Source: Pseudopedobacter sp965218985
GTDB taxonomy: Bacteria; Bacteroidota; Bacteroidia; Sphingobacteriales; Sphingobacteriaceae
Direction: 5' to 3'
NCBI GenBank assembly: GCA_965218985.1
Contig: CBDCMP010000007.1
Coordinates: 1,178,001 to 1,242,000 of the forward strand
Length of the DNA stretch: 64,000 nt
This document shows positions 54,992-64,000 of this stretch, one piece after another. The position numbers and the translations under genes are program-made. Numbering within the stretch: the first letter of the stretch is position 1; every line of letters begins with the position of its first letter. The notes beneath the pieces are model-generated. The model was not told where the DNA came from, did not search any database, and worked only from the letters and a program-made list of their open reading frames with translations.

Positions 54992-56353
54992 GTGCTATTA
55001 ATAAATAAAGTTTCCAAGAAAATTTTTGGCGATAGTGACAGGACTGCCCGGGCAGGAAAAAACATCATTTATTCTTTTTTAATAAAAGGATATTCAGTGG
55101 TGATTCAGTTTGCGCTGGTCCCCCTAACGCTCCACTATCTGGATAAATTTCATTACGGGATTTGGCTTACTTTGGCCTCTCTTTTAGAATGGTTTAACTT
55201 TTTCGATATCGGTATAGGCCACGGGTTAAGAAACAAGCTTGCAGAAGCCCTTGCCCATGACGATGAAAAATTAGCCAAAACTTACATCAGCACCGCCTAC
55301 GCCATTGTCACCATCATTTTTACGGGGTTCATTATTCTATTCTGTGTTATCAATCCCTTTTTAAACTGGCAATCCATATTAAACGTCTCGGCTGCTATTG
55401 GTGAAGAACTAGGTACCTTAGTGCTTTATGTATTTATTTTCTTTTGCCTGAGGTTTATTTTCAACTTGATAAGCGTGGTGATTTATGCTAACCAAAGCCC
55501 GGCGTTAAACAATTTAAAAGGCCCGCTTGGTAGCACTTTGTCTTATGTAGCTATTTTCATTTTAACCAAAACAGTTCCCAGTTCCTTATTTTGGGCAGCA
55601 ATGGTTTTAGGTGCCTCTCCTCTCCTTATTCTTATCCTATTCAATTTTGTCCTTTTCAGCTCTAAATACAAAAAAATAAAACCCGGTTTTAAGTATATAG
55701 ATTTTAATTACGGACATTCTTTGCTGGGTTTAGGTTTTCAATTTTTCATTATTCAAATGTCGGTTTTGGTGGTTTTCTCTACTGATAACATGATTATCAC
55801 CCAGCTGTTCGGACCAGAACAAGTGACGGTTTACAATATCGCTTTTAAATATTTCACTATCGCTTTGCTCATCAATGGCATTATCACCTACACATTTTGG
55901 TCGCCTTTTACGGAAGCATTTGTAAAGAAAGATTTCGGCTGGATTAGAAAAACGCTAAGCAAACTGGATAAAATTGTATTCCTGATGATTATCGGGGTAA
56001 TTTTATCTCTTCTTGTCGCAAACCAATTAGTTTACCTTTGGGTGGGCGATTCAGTTAAAATTCCTTTGATTATGCAAATTTCTTTGGCTTTATATACCAT
56101 AGTGAGCTTATTGGCAGCACCATTTAATATGTTTATCAACGGTGCAGGAAAAATAAGATTACAGCTCTATGCAGCCATTGTTTCTATTTTAGTCACTATA
56201 CCGTTATCCTATTTATTTTCTAAAACATTAGGCTTCGGGCCGGCTGGCGTAACTATTGCAATGGTTTGTACCGTTTTACCTAATGCAATTTTATTCAGAA
56301 TACAATCCAATAAAATCATAAATGGCACAGCTACCGGAATATGGAATAAATAA
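54992..56353 (+). CDS. Wzx-type polysaccharide flippase (MATE-like/MurJ-Wzx superfamily)
   Basis: The start codon is GTG at 54992 (MLLINKVSKKIFGDSDRTAR). The 453-residue protein has about 12 hydrophobic segments in the O-antigen flippase pattern, starting with YSFLIKGYSVVIQFALVPLT, then GIWLTLASLLEWFNFFDIG, GHGLRNKLAEALAHDDEKLA, and a late FNMFINGAGKIRLQLY. It moves lipid-linked repeat units across the inner membrane. The next gene overlaps its 3' end by 32 bases, so the flippase and polymerase are coupled. Confidence 0.9.
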   Translation: MLLINKVSKKIFGDSDRTARAGKNIIYSFLIKGYSVVIQFALVPLTLHYLDKFHYGIWLTLASLLEWFNFFDIGIGHGLRNKLAEALAHDDEKLAKTYISTAYAIVTIIFTGFIILFCVINPFLNWQSILNVSAAIGEELGTLVLYVFIFFCLRFIFNLISVVIYANQSPALNNLKGPLGSTLSYVAIFILTKTVPSSLFWAAMVLGASPLLILILFNFVLFSSKYKKIKPGFKYIDFNYGHSLLGLGFQFFIIQMSVLVVFSTDNMIITQLFGPEQVTVYNIAFKYFTIALLINGIITYTFWSPFTEAFVKKDFGWIRKTLSKLDKIVFLMIIGVILSLLVANQLVYLWVGDSVKIPLIMQISLALYTIVSLLAAPFNMFINGAGKIRLQLYAAIVSILVTIPLSYLFSKTLGFGPAGVTIAMVCTVLPNAILFRIQSNKIINGTATGIWNK

Positions 56354-57632
56354 TCAGGAGGAAACAGTTTCCTTTTGGGAATTTGTTTTGATGTTTTTGT
56401 TGCTGGCAGTTTCAGGAAATCCTTTCTTTACGCAGAAATTGCCACTTTTTATTTCCGGCCTGTCTTTAATTTCCGCATATTACCTGTTAAATAATTACAA
56501 CAAAAAACTCTACCACAGAACCCTTTTTATTTTTGTTTTCTTTATCGGATATGAGGCCATGCATTCGCTCATGTTCCACTTGGATTACTCGCAAACCATT
56601 GTCAAACTTTTCCTGGTTTTACTTTTCGCTTTCACGGTAGTGAATCTCCTCAAAAAAAGATTTGTAAAGGTATTGATCTATACCATGTACATCATCTGCT
56701 TTATTTCTTTTGTTTTCACTATTCTCTGTTATATCCCTGGCGTGGGCAAAGGCTTATACCATTTCGCGGCAGAGCTTTTTCCTCTTAAAAAAGATTTTAA
56801 AAACTACTCTACGCCTACCCTTATCCTATATACTTTTTTACCCGAGTTTTTCGATGGCACATTCAGCTATACCAGAAACGCCGGCATATTTTGGGAAAGT
56901 GGCGCTTTTGCTGTTTATCTTAATCTGACGCTCTATCTGCATTATTACACCAAAAAAGTGCGTAGCTATAAGGATCTATTCGATAAACATTCCATTGTTT
57001 TCATCCTCACTATTTTAACAACTGCCTCAACCATGGGGTTCTTATCGCTGATGGTGGTACTGACCGTTTACGCTCTGCAGTTTAAATCCAATATTAAATA
57101 TTTCTTTTTATTGATGATGCTTTTAGCGAGCGTTATAGCATTTAATACGTTCGATTTTTTGGGTAATAAAATTGATGAGCAGCTGGCGGTAAGTGGCGAG
57201 GATAATAACCGTTTTGGCTCTGCCATGATGGATTGGGATGACATTATGCAACGCCCCATTTTAGGCTGGAGCCGAAGAATAGAAGTTCTATTTGGCACCT
57301 CCGTTTATGGAGCAAAAGAGCACCGTCCGAATGGATTAACCAACTTTTTAAGAAATTACGGATTCCTGTATTTCACTGTTTACTTCTATTTCCTGTATGC
57401 TTCATTTAAACAAATCGGCGAATTTTACCATGTAAAGAAAGTTAGGCTGGCTCTTTTAGGAGTGGTATTATTATGGATTGTAAGTTTCTCGGAATTAATT
57501 TTCGATGAAGCCTTTATGAAGTCATTGGTATTTCTCTACCTAGTTTATTTACCTGCACAGGAAAAAGAAAAGCAAAAATTTAAGCCCGTTACCGCTTTAA
57601 AACTCACCAACGCTCACGCTACCCATGAATAG
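56322..57632 (+). CDS. Wzy-type O-antigen/exopolysaccharide polymerase
   Basis: The 436-residue protein has about 11 hydrophobic segments and a large periplasmic loop (about 275-340) with NRFGSAMMDWDDIMQRPILG and GTSVYGAKEHRPNGLTNFLR, the layout of Wzy/O-antigen ligase-type polymerases. It polymerises repeat units in the periplasm. The ATG at 56322 overlaps the flippase gene; an in-frame ATG slightly downstream (near 56391) is also possible because AGGAGG lies at 56356. The next gene overlaps by eight bases (ATGAATAG), showing operon organisation. Confidence 0.88.
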   Translation: MAQLPEYGINNQEETVSFWEFVLMFLLLAVSGNPFFTQKLPLFISGLSLISAYYLLNNYNKKLYHRTLFIFVFFIGYEAMHSLMFHLDYSQTIVKLFLVLLFAFTVVNLLKKRFVKVLIYTMYIICFISFVFTILCYIPGVGKGLYHFAAELFPLKKDFKNYSTPTLILYTFLPEFFDGTFSYTRNAGIFWESGAFAVYLNLTLYLHYYTKKVRSYKDLFDKHSIVFILTILTTASTMGFLSLMVVLTVYALQFKSNIKYFFLLMMLLASVIAFNTFDFLGNKIDEQLAVSGEDNNRFGSAMMDWDDIMQRPILGWSRRIEVLFGTSVYGAKEHRPNGLTNFLRNYGFLYFTVYFYFLYASFKQIGEFYHVKKVRLALLGVVLLWIVSFSELIFDEAFMKSLVFLYLVYLPAQEKEKQKFKPVTALKLTNAHATHE

Positions 57633-58983
57633 TGAAGAAAATAAAAACATAGCTAAAAGCTTCCCCAAAGTGCTGATTATTGGACAAACCTTTACAACCG
57701 ATACCGGCGGTGGAATTACTTTAACCAATCTTTTTAAAAACTGGCCACAAAATAAATTGGCCGTTGCGGTAGAGAGTAAAGAAGCATTGGATTTCAGCAA
57801 AAGCGATAATTATTACCGTCTGGGCTTTGCCGAGCAAGCCATGCCTTTTCCTTTTTCTTTGCTACAACGGAAAACCAAAAGCGGTGTAGTAACAGAAAAT
57901 TTTGCCTCAGGCGCAGTAATGGTGAAGCAAACCAAGCCTCTGAAAGCCCGATTGAAAAACAGTTTCGACAATGTGCTGCACAGTTTGGGTTTATATCTTT
58001 GGATGTATGGAAAACAAAAACTGCGTACTGATTTTTTAAATTGGTTTAAGGAATTTAATCCCGATATTATTTACTATCAGCCCAATTCTTATAAATCCAT
58101 TGGCTTTGTTACCGAATTAAAAAAACTTAGTAAAAAGCCTTTAGTTATTCATGTAATGGATGATTGGTTTTCTTTCGCTGTAAAACCCAGTCTGCTGAAG
58201 AGTTATTGGGAAAACAAATTCGACCAAAAAATACGGACGCTATTTGAAAATTCTCAGGTGCATTTAAGCATTTGCCAGTTCATGGCCGATGTTTATTTAG
58301 AAAGATACGGACACACTTTTTACCCTTACCACAATTCCGTCGATCTGGATTTCTGGATGAATACCCATTCCCTCGAAATTAAAGAAAATGATCCTTTTCA
58401 TTTGCTGTATGCAGGTAGGGTTGGTTACGGATTAGAAAACACGCTGTTAACCACTGCCAGTGTGGTGGAAAAAATGAATAAAGAAGGCGTAAAAATTTAT
58501 CTCGAAATACAAACAAAAGACGGCAATCACCCTTTAACAAAATCCTTAAAGAAATATAAAAGCGTAAAAATTGCAGCAACTATCCCTTATAAAGATTTGC
58601 CCAAAAAATTCGCTTCCGCGGATGCTTTGCTTATTCCCTGTGATTTTGATGAAGAAGGGTTAAGGTTTATCCGTTACTCCATGCCTACAAAAGTGAGCGA
58701 GTATATGGCTTCAGGCACTCCAATTTTTGTGGTTGGGCCTTCGGGAACCGCCCTGGTAGAATATGCTAAAGAGGGATGGGCACAAATTTGTGATCAACCA
58801 GATGCTCTCGAAATAAAAAAATCTTTACAGGAATTGATTTTCTCTCCATCACTCAGAGAAAACAGAGTAAAAAAAGCGCATGAATTGGTAAAAGAAAATC
58901 ATAGTGAATTAGAAAATACAGAGAGATTTAAAAAGATGATGAATGCTCTGAAAGAAAAATCTACTGCGCAAGTACCTGCGTAG
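57625..58983 (+). CDS. Glycosyltransferase, GT4-like (GT-B fold)
   Basis: The 452-residue protein has a GT-B layout: an N-terminal half starting KVLIIGQTFTTDTGGGITL and GRVGYGLENTLL, VKIYLEIQTKDG, ALLIPCDFDEEGLRFIRYSM and PTKVSEYMASGTPIFVVGPS in the donor-binding half. Such transferases add sugars to the lipid-linked repeat unit in the cytoplasm. It starts inside the polymerase gene's stop region. Donor and acceptor are unknown. I did not find the usual EX7E motif intact. Confidence 0.88.
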   Translation: MNSEENKNIAKSFPKVLIIGQTFTTDTGGGITLTNLFKNWPQNKLAVAVESKEALDFSKSDNYYRLGFAEQAMPFPFSLLQRKTKSGVVTENFASGAVMVKQTKPLKARLKNSFDNVLHSLGLYLWMYGKQKLRTDFLNWFKEFNPDIIYYQPNSYKSIGFVTELKKLSKKPLVIHVMDDWFSFAVKPSLLKSYWENKFDQKIRTLFENSQVHLSICQFMADVYLERYGHTFYPYHNSVDLDFWMNTHSLEIKENDPFHLLYAGRVGYGLENTLLTTASVVEKMNKEGVKIYLEIQTKDGNHPLTKSLKKYKSVKIAATIPYKDLPKKFASADALLIPCDFDEEGLRFIRYSMPTKVSEYMASGTPIFVVGPSGTALVEYAKEGWAQICDQPDALEIKKSLQELIFSPSLRENRVKKAHELVKENHSELENTERFKKMMNALKEKSTAQVPA

Positions 58984-58998
58984 TTACCAATAGCTTCT

Positions 58999-60195
58999 AT
59001 GAAACGACCTTTAAACATTGTCTTTTTCCCCCACTCTGCAAATTTCGGTTTAGCTGGTACCAACCGCCTGCAAAATATCATCTATTATCTCCGAAAAGAT
59101 CATCCGGAAGTTTCTATTTCTAACATCGCTTTGGAGGATAAAACGAAACTTTTTTATCAAAAAGTTTCGGACTTGTATGTGGAGAATTACAAAGAATTAT
59201 ATTACGCACCCAAAATCTCTAATTTCTTTAAGCACATCCCTGAAACGGTGAAATACCTCTATAAATTCAGAAAAAAAGGTTTTCACAATGTGATTTATTT
59301 TTATGGGGAGATAGACATCAAGAATTTCTTCTTTGTGATTTGGGCTAAAATGCTGGGCTTTAAAATCATCATTGATGTGGTGGAGGATTTAGAGACTTAC
59401 GTAAAATACAAATCATTCAAAAACAAGGTAAAATATAAATCGGCGGTATTTTTCAGAAAACGTTTGAATTACTTTGGGGATGGTTTTACTGTAGTTTCCC
59501 GTTTTCTGGAAGGAAAAATAAAAAATATGTTTCCGGGATGCAGCGTATTTTTTCTTCCCGTAACGATGAATAAATACCTCATCGCCAGCAATCCTCCAAA
59601 AGAAAAAACAAACAAAATCACCATTTTTTATAGTGGCTCTTTTAATGAAAAAGACGGATTATCTTATCTGTTGGCAGCTTTAAAAGACCTAAAAGAAGAA
59701 GGAAAATCTTTCCGGTTTTTGTTATCCGGAAAAGGTTCTGAAAAAGAAATGGCTGATTTCTGGGATCATGTTCAACAGCTTGATCTAAAAGAAGAGATCG
59801 ATTATCAGGGTTTTTTAAGCAGAGCCAGATATGTTGAAATTTTGAATAGGGAGGCGGATGTTTTATGCATGACCAGAATTAATTCTGCTTATGCCAATGC
59901 CGGTTTTCCTTTTAAACTGGGAGAATTTTTAATGAGTGGCAAGCCGGTTATTGCTTCCAAAATTGGCGATGTAGAAAGTTATATCGGCAATGAGGATGCT
60001 TATCTGGTGGCACCAGAAAATTCTGGAGAGATTAAAAATGCCATTTTAGCTATGATGGAAAATCCGGCTAAAGCTGAAAAAAAAGGGATCAATGGAAGAA
60101 ACGCGGCACTTAAGCATTTCGACCATGAAAAATATGCTGCCGGTTTACTGAGTTTCATGTACCTGATTAACGGAGAAAAAATTCCTTTTAAATAA
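58999..60195 (+). CDS. Glycosyltransferase, GT4-like (GT-B fold)
   Basis: The 398-residue protein opens with NIVFFPHSANFGLAGTNRLQ and continues as GT-B with KITIFYSGSFNEKDGLSYLL, FLLSGKGSEKEM, INSAYANAGFPFKLGEFLMS and GKPVIASKIGDVESYIG, matching the C-terminal UDP/GDP-sugar-binding half. It lies 15 bases after the previous glycosyltransferase and likely adds another residue of the same repeat unit. Specificity is not visible. Confidence 0.88.
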   Translation: MKRPLNIVFFPHSANFGLAGTNRLQNIIYYLRKDHPEVSISNIALEDKTKLFYQKVSDLYVENYKELYYAPKISNFFKHIPETVKYLYKFRKKGFHNVIYFYGEIDIKNFFFVIWAKMLGFKIIIDVVEDLETYVKYKSFKNKVKYKSAVFFRKRLNYFGDGFTVVSRFLEGKIKNMFPGCSVFFLPVTMNKYLIASNPPKEKTNKITIFYSGSFNEKDGLSYLLAALKDLKEEGKSFRFLLSGKGSEKEMADFWDHVQQLDLKEEIDYQGFLSRARYVEILNREADVLCMTRINSAYANAGFPFKLGEFLMSGKPVIASKIGDVESYIGNEDAYLVAPENSGEIKNAILAMMENPAKAEKKGINGRNAALKHFDHEKYAAGLLSFMYLINGEKIPFK

Positions 60196-60231
60196 TTATC
60201 GTTTCTTAACAGCGAATTAAACAAAAAATAT

Positions 60232-62088
60232 ATGTGCGGAATCACTGGTGTGCTTCATTTTGATCGTCAGCGAACAATTGACCCTGTTCGGTTAAAAAAG
60301 ATGACAGATATCATTCATCATCGCGGACCCGATGGGGAAGGTTTCTATATCAATAAGCAAATTGGGCTGGCACACAGAAGATTATCTATCATTGATCTGG
60401 TAAGCGGGCATCAGCCTATGTACAATGATGATGAGCAAATTGCGCTGGTTTTTAACGGAGAAATTTATAACTATATCGAAGTTCAGAAAGAACTTATCGA
60501 CTTAGGTCATCGTTTTAAAACCACTTCTGATACGGAAGTGATCATTAGAGCTTATGAACAATGGGGCACAAAATGTCAGGAGAAATTTAACGGCATGTGG
60601 GCGTTTGCGCTTTGGGATAACCGCAAGCAATTATTGTTTATTTCCAGAGACCGCATGGGTGAAAAGCCACTGCATTACGCTGTAGAAGACCATACATTTG
60701 TTTTTGGATCAGAAATTAAAAGCTTGAATCAATACGGAATGGATTTAAAACCCAATCCGGAAATGCTGGAACTTTATCTTTTCCTGGGTTACATTCCCGA
60801 GCCATATACCTTTTATCAAAAAATCAAAAAACTAAAAGCCGGACATTATCTCCTGATAAAAGACAACAATATCCGCGAATTAAAATATTGGGATTTACCG
60901 GATGTGGATGAAAACCATCTGCAAACGGATGCTAAAAAAGTAGTGGATGAATTCTCTTATTTATTTAATGATTCAGTAGAAATGCGGATGCGCAGCGATG
61001 TGGCATATGGGGCATTTTTAAGTGGCGGTTTAGATTCTTCAAGTATAGTTTCTGTAATGGCGGGCGTCAGCAGTAAACCGGTAGAAACTTTTACCATCGG
61101 TTTCAATGAAAAGAAATTTGATGAACGCAATAAAGCAAAAATTATAGCCGATCGCTTTAAAACCAATCATCACGAGCATGTGGTGGAATTGGATACTTTA
61201 GATGATTCTCTAAGAAAGATTTTATTTCATTATGATGAACCCTTTGCTGATCCGGCTGCGATACCCACTGGTATTATTTCTAAATATGCCCGGGAGAATG
61301 TGAAAATGGTACTTACCGGGGATGGTGCCGATGAAGTGCTGGCTGGTTATTCTTCTTACCAGAGTGAAAAAATGGCGGGTAAATATCAAAACCTCCCTTC
61401 TTTCGTTAGAAAAACTTTGCCTGATGTTCTCGAAAGTTCCTCTTCTGTTTTTTCTGGTGAACTCAGGTATAAACTCAACCAGGCGGTAAGAGTTTTAAAT
61501 GCATACAACATGCCCTTCCAAAACCGGTTGATCTCTAAATCAGTGAAAATTGCCCCTTCCGCAATGAAATCAATACCTACAAAAAGCCATTTTGCGATAG
61601 AAGATTTCATGAAAGATGCCATGCAGGATTGTCCGTTTAAAGATTCTTTTTATCAATTGATGTACTACCATTTAAAGGTTTCTTTGCCTGGCCAAATGCT
61701 GGTAAAAGTGGACCGGATGAGCATGGCGCACTCCATAGAAACCAGGGCTCCATTTTTAGATCATCGAATTGTGGAGCATCTTTATATAACCGATAAAAAC
61801 GTAAAAGTACCAAAGGTTAAATCAGTAAAGCAGGTTTTAAAGTCAGCAATGCAAAATAAATTGCCGGAGGAAATCATCTACAGAAAGAAAAAAGGTTTTG
61901 ATGTGCCTTTAAGAGAATGGTTTAAAGATGATGCGTTGGGTAATACGCTGGATGTTGAGTTTGGAGATTTCGGGCTTAATCAAAATTATATAAAAACGCT
62001 TATCTCGGAAAACAATTCGGGTAAAGCCGACCATGGTACATTGATCTGGAGGTTGCTGGTTTACAGCAACTGGATGAAAAATTTTTAA
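60232..62088 (+). CDS. asnB: Asparagine synthase, glutamine-hydrolysing
   Basis: The 618-residue protein begins MCGITGVLHF, placing the amidotransferase cysteine at position 2 as required. HHRGPDGEGFY, GEIYNYIEVQ and ARPL-like blocks of the glutaminase follow. The synthase part shows SGGLDSSSIVSVMAG (ATP-pyrophosphatase P-loop), FTIGFNEKKFDERNKAK, TGDGADEVLAGYSSYQ and SLPGQMLVKVDRMSMAHSIE. Copies in exopolysaccharide loci are thought to amidate uronic acid residues in the polymer. That would fit the upstream epimerase. This role is inferred from context. Confidence 0.93.
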   Translation: MCGITGVLHFDRQRTIDPVRLKKMTDIIHHRGPDGEGFYINKQIGLAHRRLSIIDLVSGHQPMYNDDEQIALVFNGEIYNYIEVQKELIDLGHRFKTTSDTEVIIRAYEQWGTKCQEKFNGMWAFALWDNRKQLLFISRDRMGEKPLHYAVEDHTFVFGSEIKSLNQYGMDLKPNPEMLELYLFLGYIPEPYTFYQKIKKLKAGHYLLIKDNNIRELKYWDLPDVDENHLQTDAKKVVDEFSYLFNDSVEMRMRSDVAYGAFLSGGLDSSSIVSVMAGVSSKPVETFTIGFNEKKFDERNKAKIIADRFKTNHHEHVVELDTLDDSLRKILFHYDEPFADPAAIPTGIISKYARENVKMVLTGDGADEVLAGYSSYQSEKMAGKYQNLPSFVRKTLPDVLESSSSVFSGELRYKLNQAVRVLNAYNMPFQNRLISKSVKIAPSAMKSIPTKSHFAIEDFMKDAMQDCPFKDSFYQLMYYHLKVSLPGQMLVKVDRMSMAHSIETRAPFLDHRIVEHLYITDKNVKVPKVKSVKQVLKSAMQNKLPEEIIYRKKKGFDVPLREWFKDDALGNTLDVEFGDFGLNQNYIKTLISENNSGKADHGTLIWRLLVYSNWMKNF

Positions 62089-62150
62089 TGTATATTACTT
62101 AAGAAATATAATTATATATTTAATTATATTTCTTCGAATAAACCTATTTA

Positions 62151-63260
62151 ATGAAGCATTTAATCAAAAATTTCTTGCTGTTAACCATTCCCAGCCTGTT
62201 GTTAGTGCTGATACTTTTCGAACTGATATTTCGCTTCGTAATCCCTGCTGCCAACAAACCCGATCTTTACTTTGATCGGCAGGAGAAAATGATCCGCTTT
62301 AATACCCAAACCAACACTTCCGGTGTTGGCGCAGCTGGGAGATTTTCACAACAACGCGGACATTGGACAGTGAACAATTTTGGCTGGAACAGCCCTTACG
62401 CCTATCAAACACAAAAAGACAACAAACAACGCATTGCTGTAATTGGCGATTCTTTTATAGAATCTTTAATTGTTGATAATACAAAAACATACCCTTTCCT
62501 TATCGCACAAGATTTCAATAACACCAAAGAAGTTTACGCTTTTGGAATTTCCGGAGCACCCATGTCGCAATACCTGCACATGAGCCGCTATGTTTCTAAA
62601 AATTTCAATCCGGATGTGATGGTGGTAAATATTGTTTATAATGATTTTGATGAAAGCCTGGCCAGTTTCAAGAACAACGTTTATTTCGAAAAACTAAAAA
62701 TTGATAAAAACAATCAGGTAACAGAATTAGAGCCAAAGCCATTCCGCATAGGTTTTATTAAAGAAATCATGAAAAGAAGTGCCCTGATGAGGTATCTGTA
62801 TATCAATCTAAAATTCAGATATGTTTGGGCCGATTGGTTTAAACCTAAAGAAACAAAAACCTTTAATGCCAATGTAAGTGTAGACCCTATTTATCAGAAA
62901 CGCGACACCATCAAAACAGCGGTAGATTATATCTTCAGTAAACTGAGAACAGAAAATCCAGATAAAAAAATTCTTTTAGTGATGGACGGGCCCCGATTAG
63001 ATATTTACGCAGGGAAATTACAGAGCAGCAATGTACTGTTTTTGAATAAAATGGTTGCCCATCTCGCAGCTAAAAATAACCTTGATTTTATTGATTTAAC
63101 CAACGTTTTTGAAAGGGATTATGAGAAAAATCATCGGGAATTTAATTCTGAATATGATTCTCACTGGAATATTTACGGGCACCAGATAGTGGCTGATACA
63201 GTTTACCATTTTATAAAAGACCATTACATTGCCCCGCTGAATAAAAGCGCATTTAATTAA
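62151..63260 (+). CDS. SGNH/AlgX-like O-acetyltransferase or hydrolase
   Basis: The 369-residue protein has an N-terminal membrane segment (FLLLTIPSLLLVLILFELIF). An SGNH-type domain follows: block I is AVIGDSFIESLIV (nucleophile Ser). The late block is EYDSHWNIYGHQIVADTVYH, where Asp and His complete the triad, in the D-x-H form of AlgX/AlgJ-type acetylation enzymes. It would act in the periplasm on the polymer. Acetyltransfer is favoured over hydrolysis because of its place next to the carbamoyltransferase and the biosynthetic genes. Confidence 0.8.
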   Translation: MKHLIKNFLLLTIPSLLLVLILFELIFRFVIPAANKPDLYFDRQEKMIRFNTQTNTSGVGAAGRFSQQRGHWTVNNFGWNSPYAYQTQKDNKQRIAVIGDSFIESLIVDNTKTYPFLIAQDFNNTKEVYAFGISGAPMSQYLHMSRYVSKNFNPDVMVVNIVYNDFDESLASFKNNVYFEKLKIDKNNQVTELEPKPFRIGFIKEIMKRSALMRYLYINLKFRYVWADWFKPKETKTFNANVSVDPIYQKRDTIKTAVDYIFSKLRTENPDKKILLVMDGPRLDIYAGKLQSSNVLFLNKMVAHLAAKNNLDFIDLTNVFERDYEKNHREFNSEYDSHWNIYGHQIVADTVYHFIKDHYIAPLNKSAFN

Positions 63261-63293
63261 AACCAATAATTCACTTAGCTACGTAATTTAGTT

Positions 63294-64000
63294 ATGAACA
63301 TATTAGGGATTTCGGCTTATTATCATGATTCCGCTGCTGCTATTCTCCAAAATGGAGAAGTCATTGCCGCCGCCCAGGAAGAAAGGTTCACCAGAATAAA
63401 ACACGATCCCGATTTTCCTGTAAATGCAGTTCGTTTTTGTCTGGATTATGCCGGCCTTTCAATCAATGATATTGATGCGATAGCTTTTTACGACAAGCCT
63501 CTTTTAAAGTTCGAAAGGCTGTTGGAAACTTATTATGCGTATGCCCCGAAGGGATTAAAATCTTTCACCATGTCTATGCCGGTATGGTTAAAGGAAAAGA
63601 TGTTTTTAAAAAAACAGATTTGGTCTTCCTTAGACGAAATAGAAAAAGCCGACCGAAAAAAGATCAAACTGCTTTTTCCTGAACATCACTTATCACATGC
63701 GGCCTCTGCGTTTTATCCATCAAAATACCAGAAATCGGCTATCTTAACTATCGATGGCGTGGGCGAATGGGCCACGGCTTCCATTTGTTTGGGCGAAGGT
63801 AAAGACATCACCATCTTGAAACAGCTGGATTTTCCTCATTCATTAGGACTTTTATATACTGCGGTAACCTATTATTGTGGCTTTAAAGTGAATTCCGGAG
63901 AATACAAATTGATGGGTTTGGCTCCTTATGGCAATCAGAACTCAGAACGGGCAAATCATTTTATTAAATTGTTTAAATCGGAAATTGTTGATATCAAAGA
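63294..64000 (+). CDS. NodU/CmcH-family carbamoyltransferase, N-terminal part (cut by window end)
   Basis: The ATG at 63294 opens MNILGISAYYHDSAAAILQN, with HDSAA, VIAAAQEERFTRIKHDPDFP, LFPEHHLSHAASAFYPSKYQ and ILTIDGVGEWATASICLGEG and, before the right edge, SGEYKLMGLAPYG. All are landmarks of the carbamoyl-phosphate-using NodU/CmcH family. It carbamoylates hydroxyl groups, probably on the exopolysaccharide sugars. About 236 residues lie inside the window; the C-terminal YrdC-like half does not. Confidence 0.93.
   Translation, partial: MNILGISAYYHDSAAAILQNGEVIAAAQEERFTRIKHDPDFPVNAVRFCLDYAGLSINDIDAIAFYDKPLLKFERLLETYYAYAPKGLKSFTMSMPVWLKEKMFLKKQIWSSLDEIEKADRKKIKLLFPEHHLSHAASAFYPSKYQKSAILTIDGVGEWATASICLGEGKDITILKQLDFPHSLGLLYTAVTYYCGFKVNSGEYKLMGLAPYGNQNSERANHFIKLFKSEIVDIK

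Noticed and set aside
1..64000. CRISPR arrays, tRNA or rRNA genes, phage structural modules
   Set aside because: No regularly spaced repeats, cloverleaf-like sequences or phage gene clusters were seen; the phage-like stretch at 38500-38980 lies within a SusD gene.

Overview
The window looks like chromosomal DNA of a free-living, plant- or algal-glycan-degrading Bacteroidota, most likely a Sphingobacteriaceae member close to Pedobacter. This rests on SusC/SusD pairs, C-terminal T9SS sorting domains, TAnnTTTG-type promoter elements, AT-rich genes mostly without Shine-Dalgarno sequences, and a dense set of lipoprotein and secreted CAZymes. The genus is inferred, not proven.

Region 1 (1-7.3 kb): the 3' part of a SusC gene, its SusD, a frameshifted sialate O-acetylesterase, a complete but frameshifted IS4-family insertion sequence with visible terminal inverted repeats, and a secreted alpha/beta hydrolase. 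Region 2 (7.3-24 kb): a polysaccharide locus without its own SusCD. It has two related beta-helix proteins, two closely related CRTAC1-like FG-GAP proteins, a type S1 sulfatase, a LacI regulator, and a sodium:solute symporter paired with a cytoplasmic FAD oxidoreductase. Two tandem LacI-type palindromes lie in the divergent 10.3-10.7 kb intergenic region. Region 3 (24.4-40.2 kb): a uronate-rich PUL on the plus strand with GH31, GH115, an esterase-GH28 fusion, a GH28/GH49-like T9SS protein, SusC, an unusually long SusD and a DUF5017 lipoprotein.

Region 4 (40.2-47.1 kb) is a decayed zone on the minus strand. It holds a dead IS982 element, a GH2 remnant, intact GH30 and uronate isomerase genes, pseudogenes of an SDR oxidoreductase and an RraA-like protein, and two extra partial copies of the uronate isomerase gene with a duplicated promoter. 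Region 5 (47.1-50 kb): an ArsR-SRPBCC-DoxX-YdeI operon with a clear promoter and two operator-like repeats, then a transposase remnant and a small membrane protein gene. Region 6 (50-64 kb): a lyase-like lipoprotein followed by a Wzx/Wzy-type exopolysaccharide locus. That locus has a degenerate BY-kinase/Wzz protein, OmpA protein, UDP-glucuronate 4-epimerase, flippase, polymerase, two glycosyltransferases, asparagine synthase, AlgX/SGNH-like protein and a carbamoyltransferase cut by the window edge.

How the genes fit together (inference): regions 1-4 capture and depolymerise acidic, partly esterified or sulfated glycans outside the cell. Uronic acids then enter the isomerase branch, whose companion genes have decayed at this locus. 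Region 6 builds a uronic-acid-containing polymer that is probably acylated and carbamoylated.
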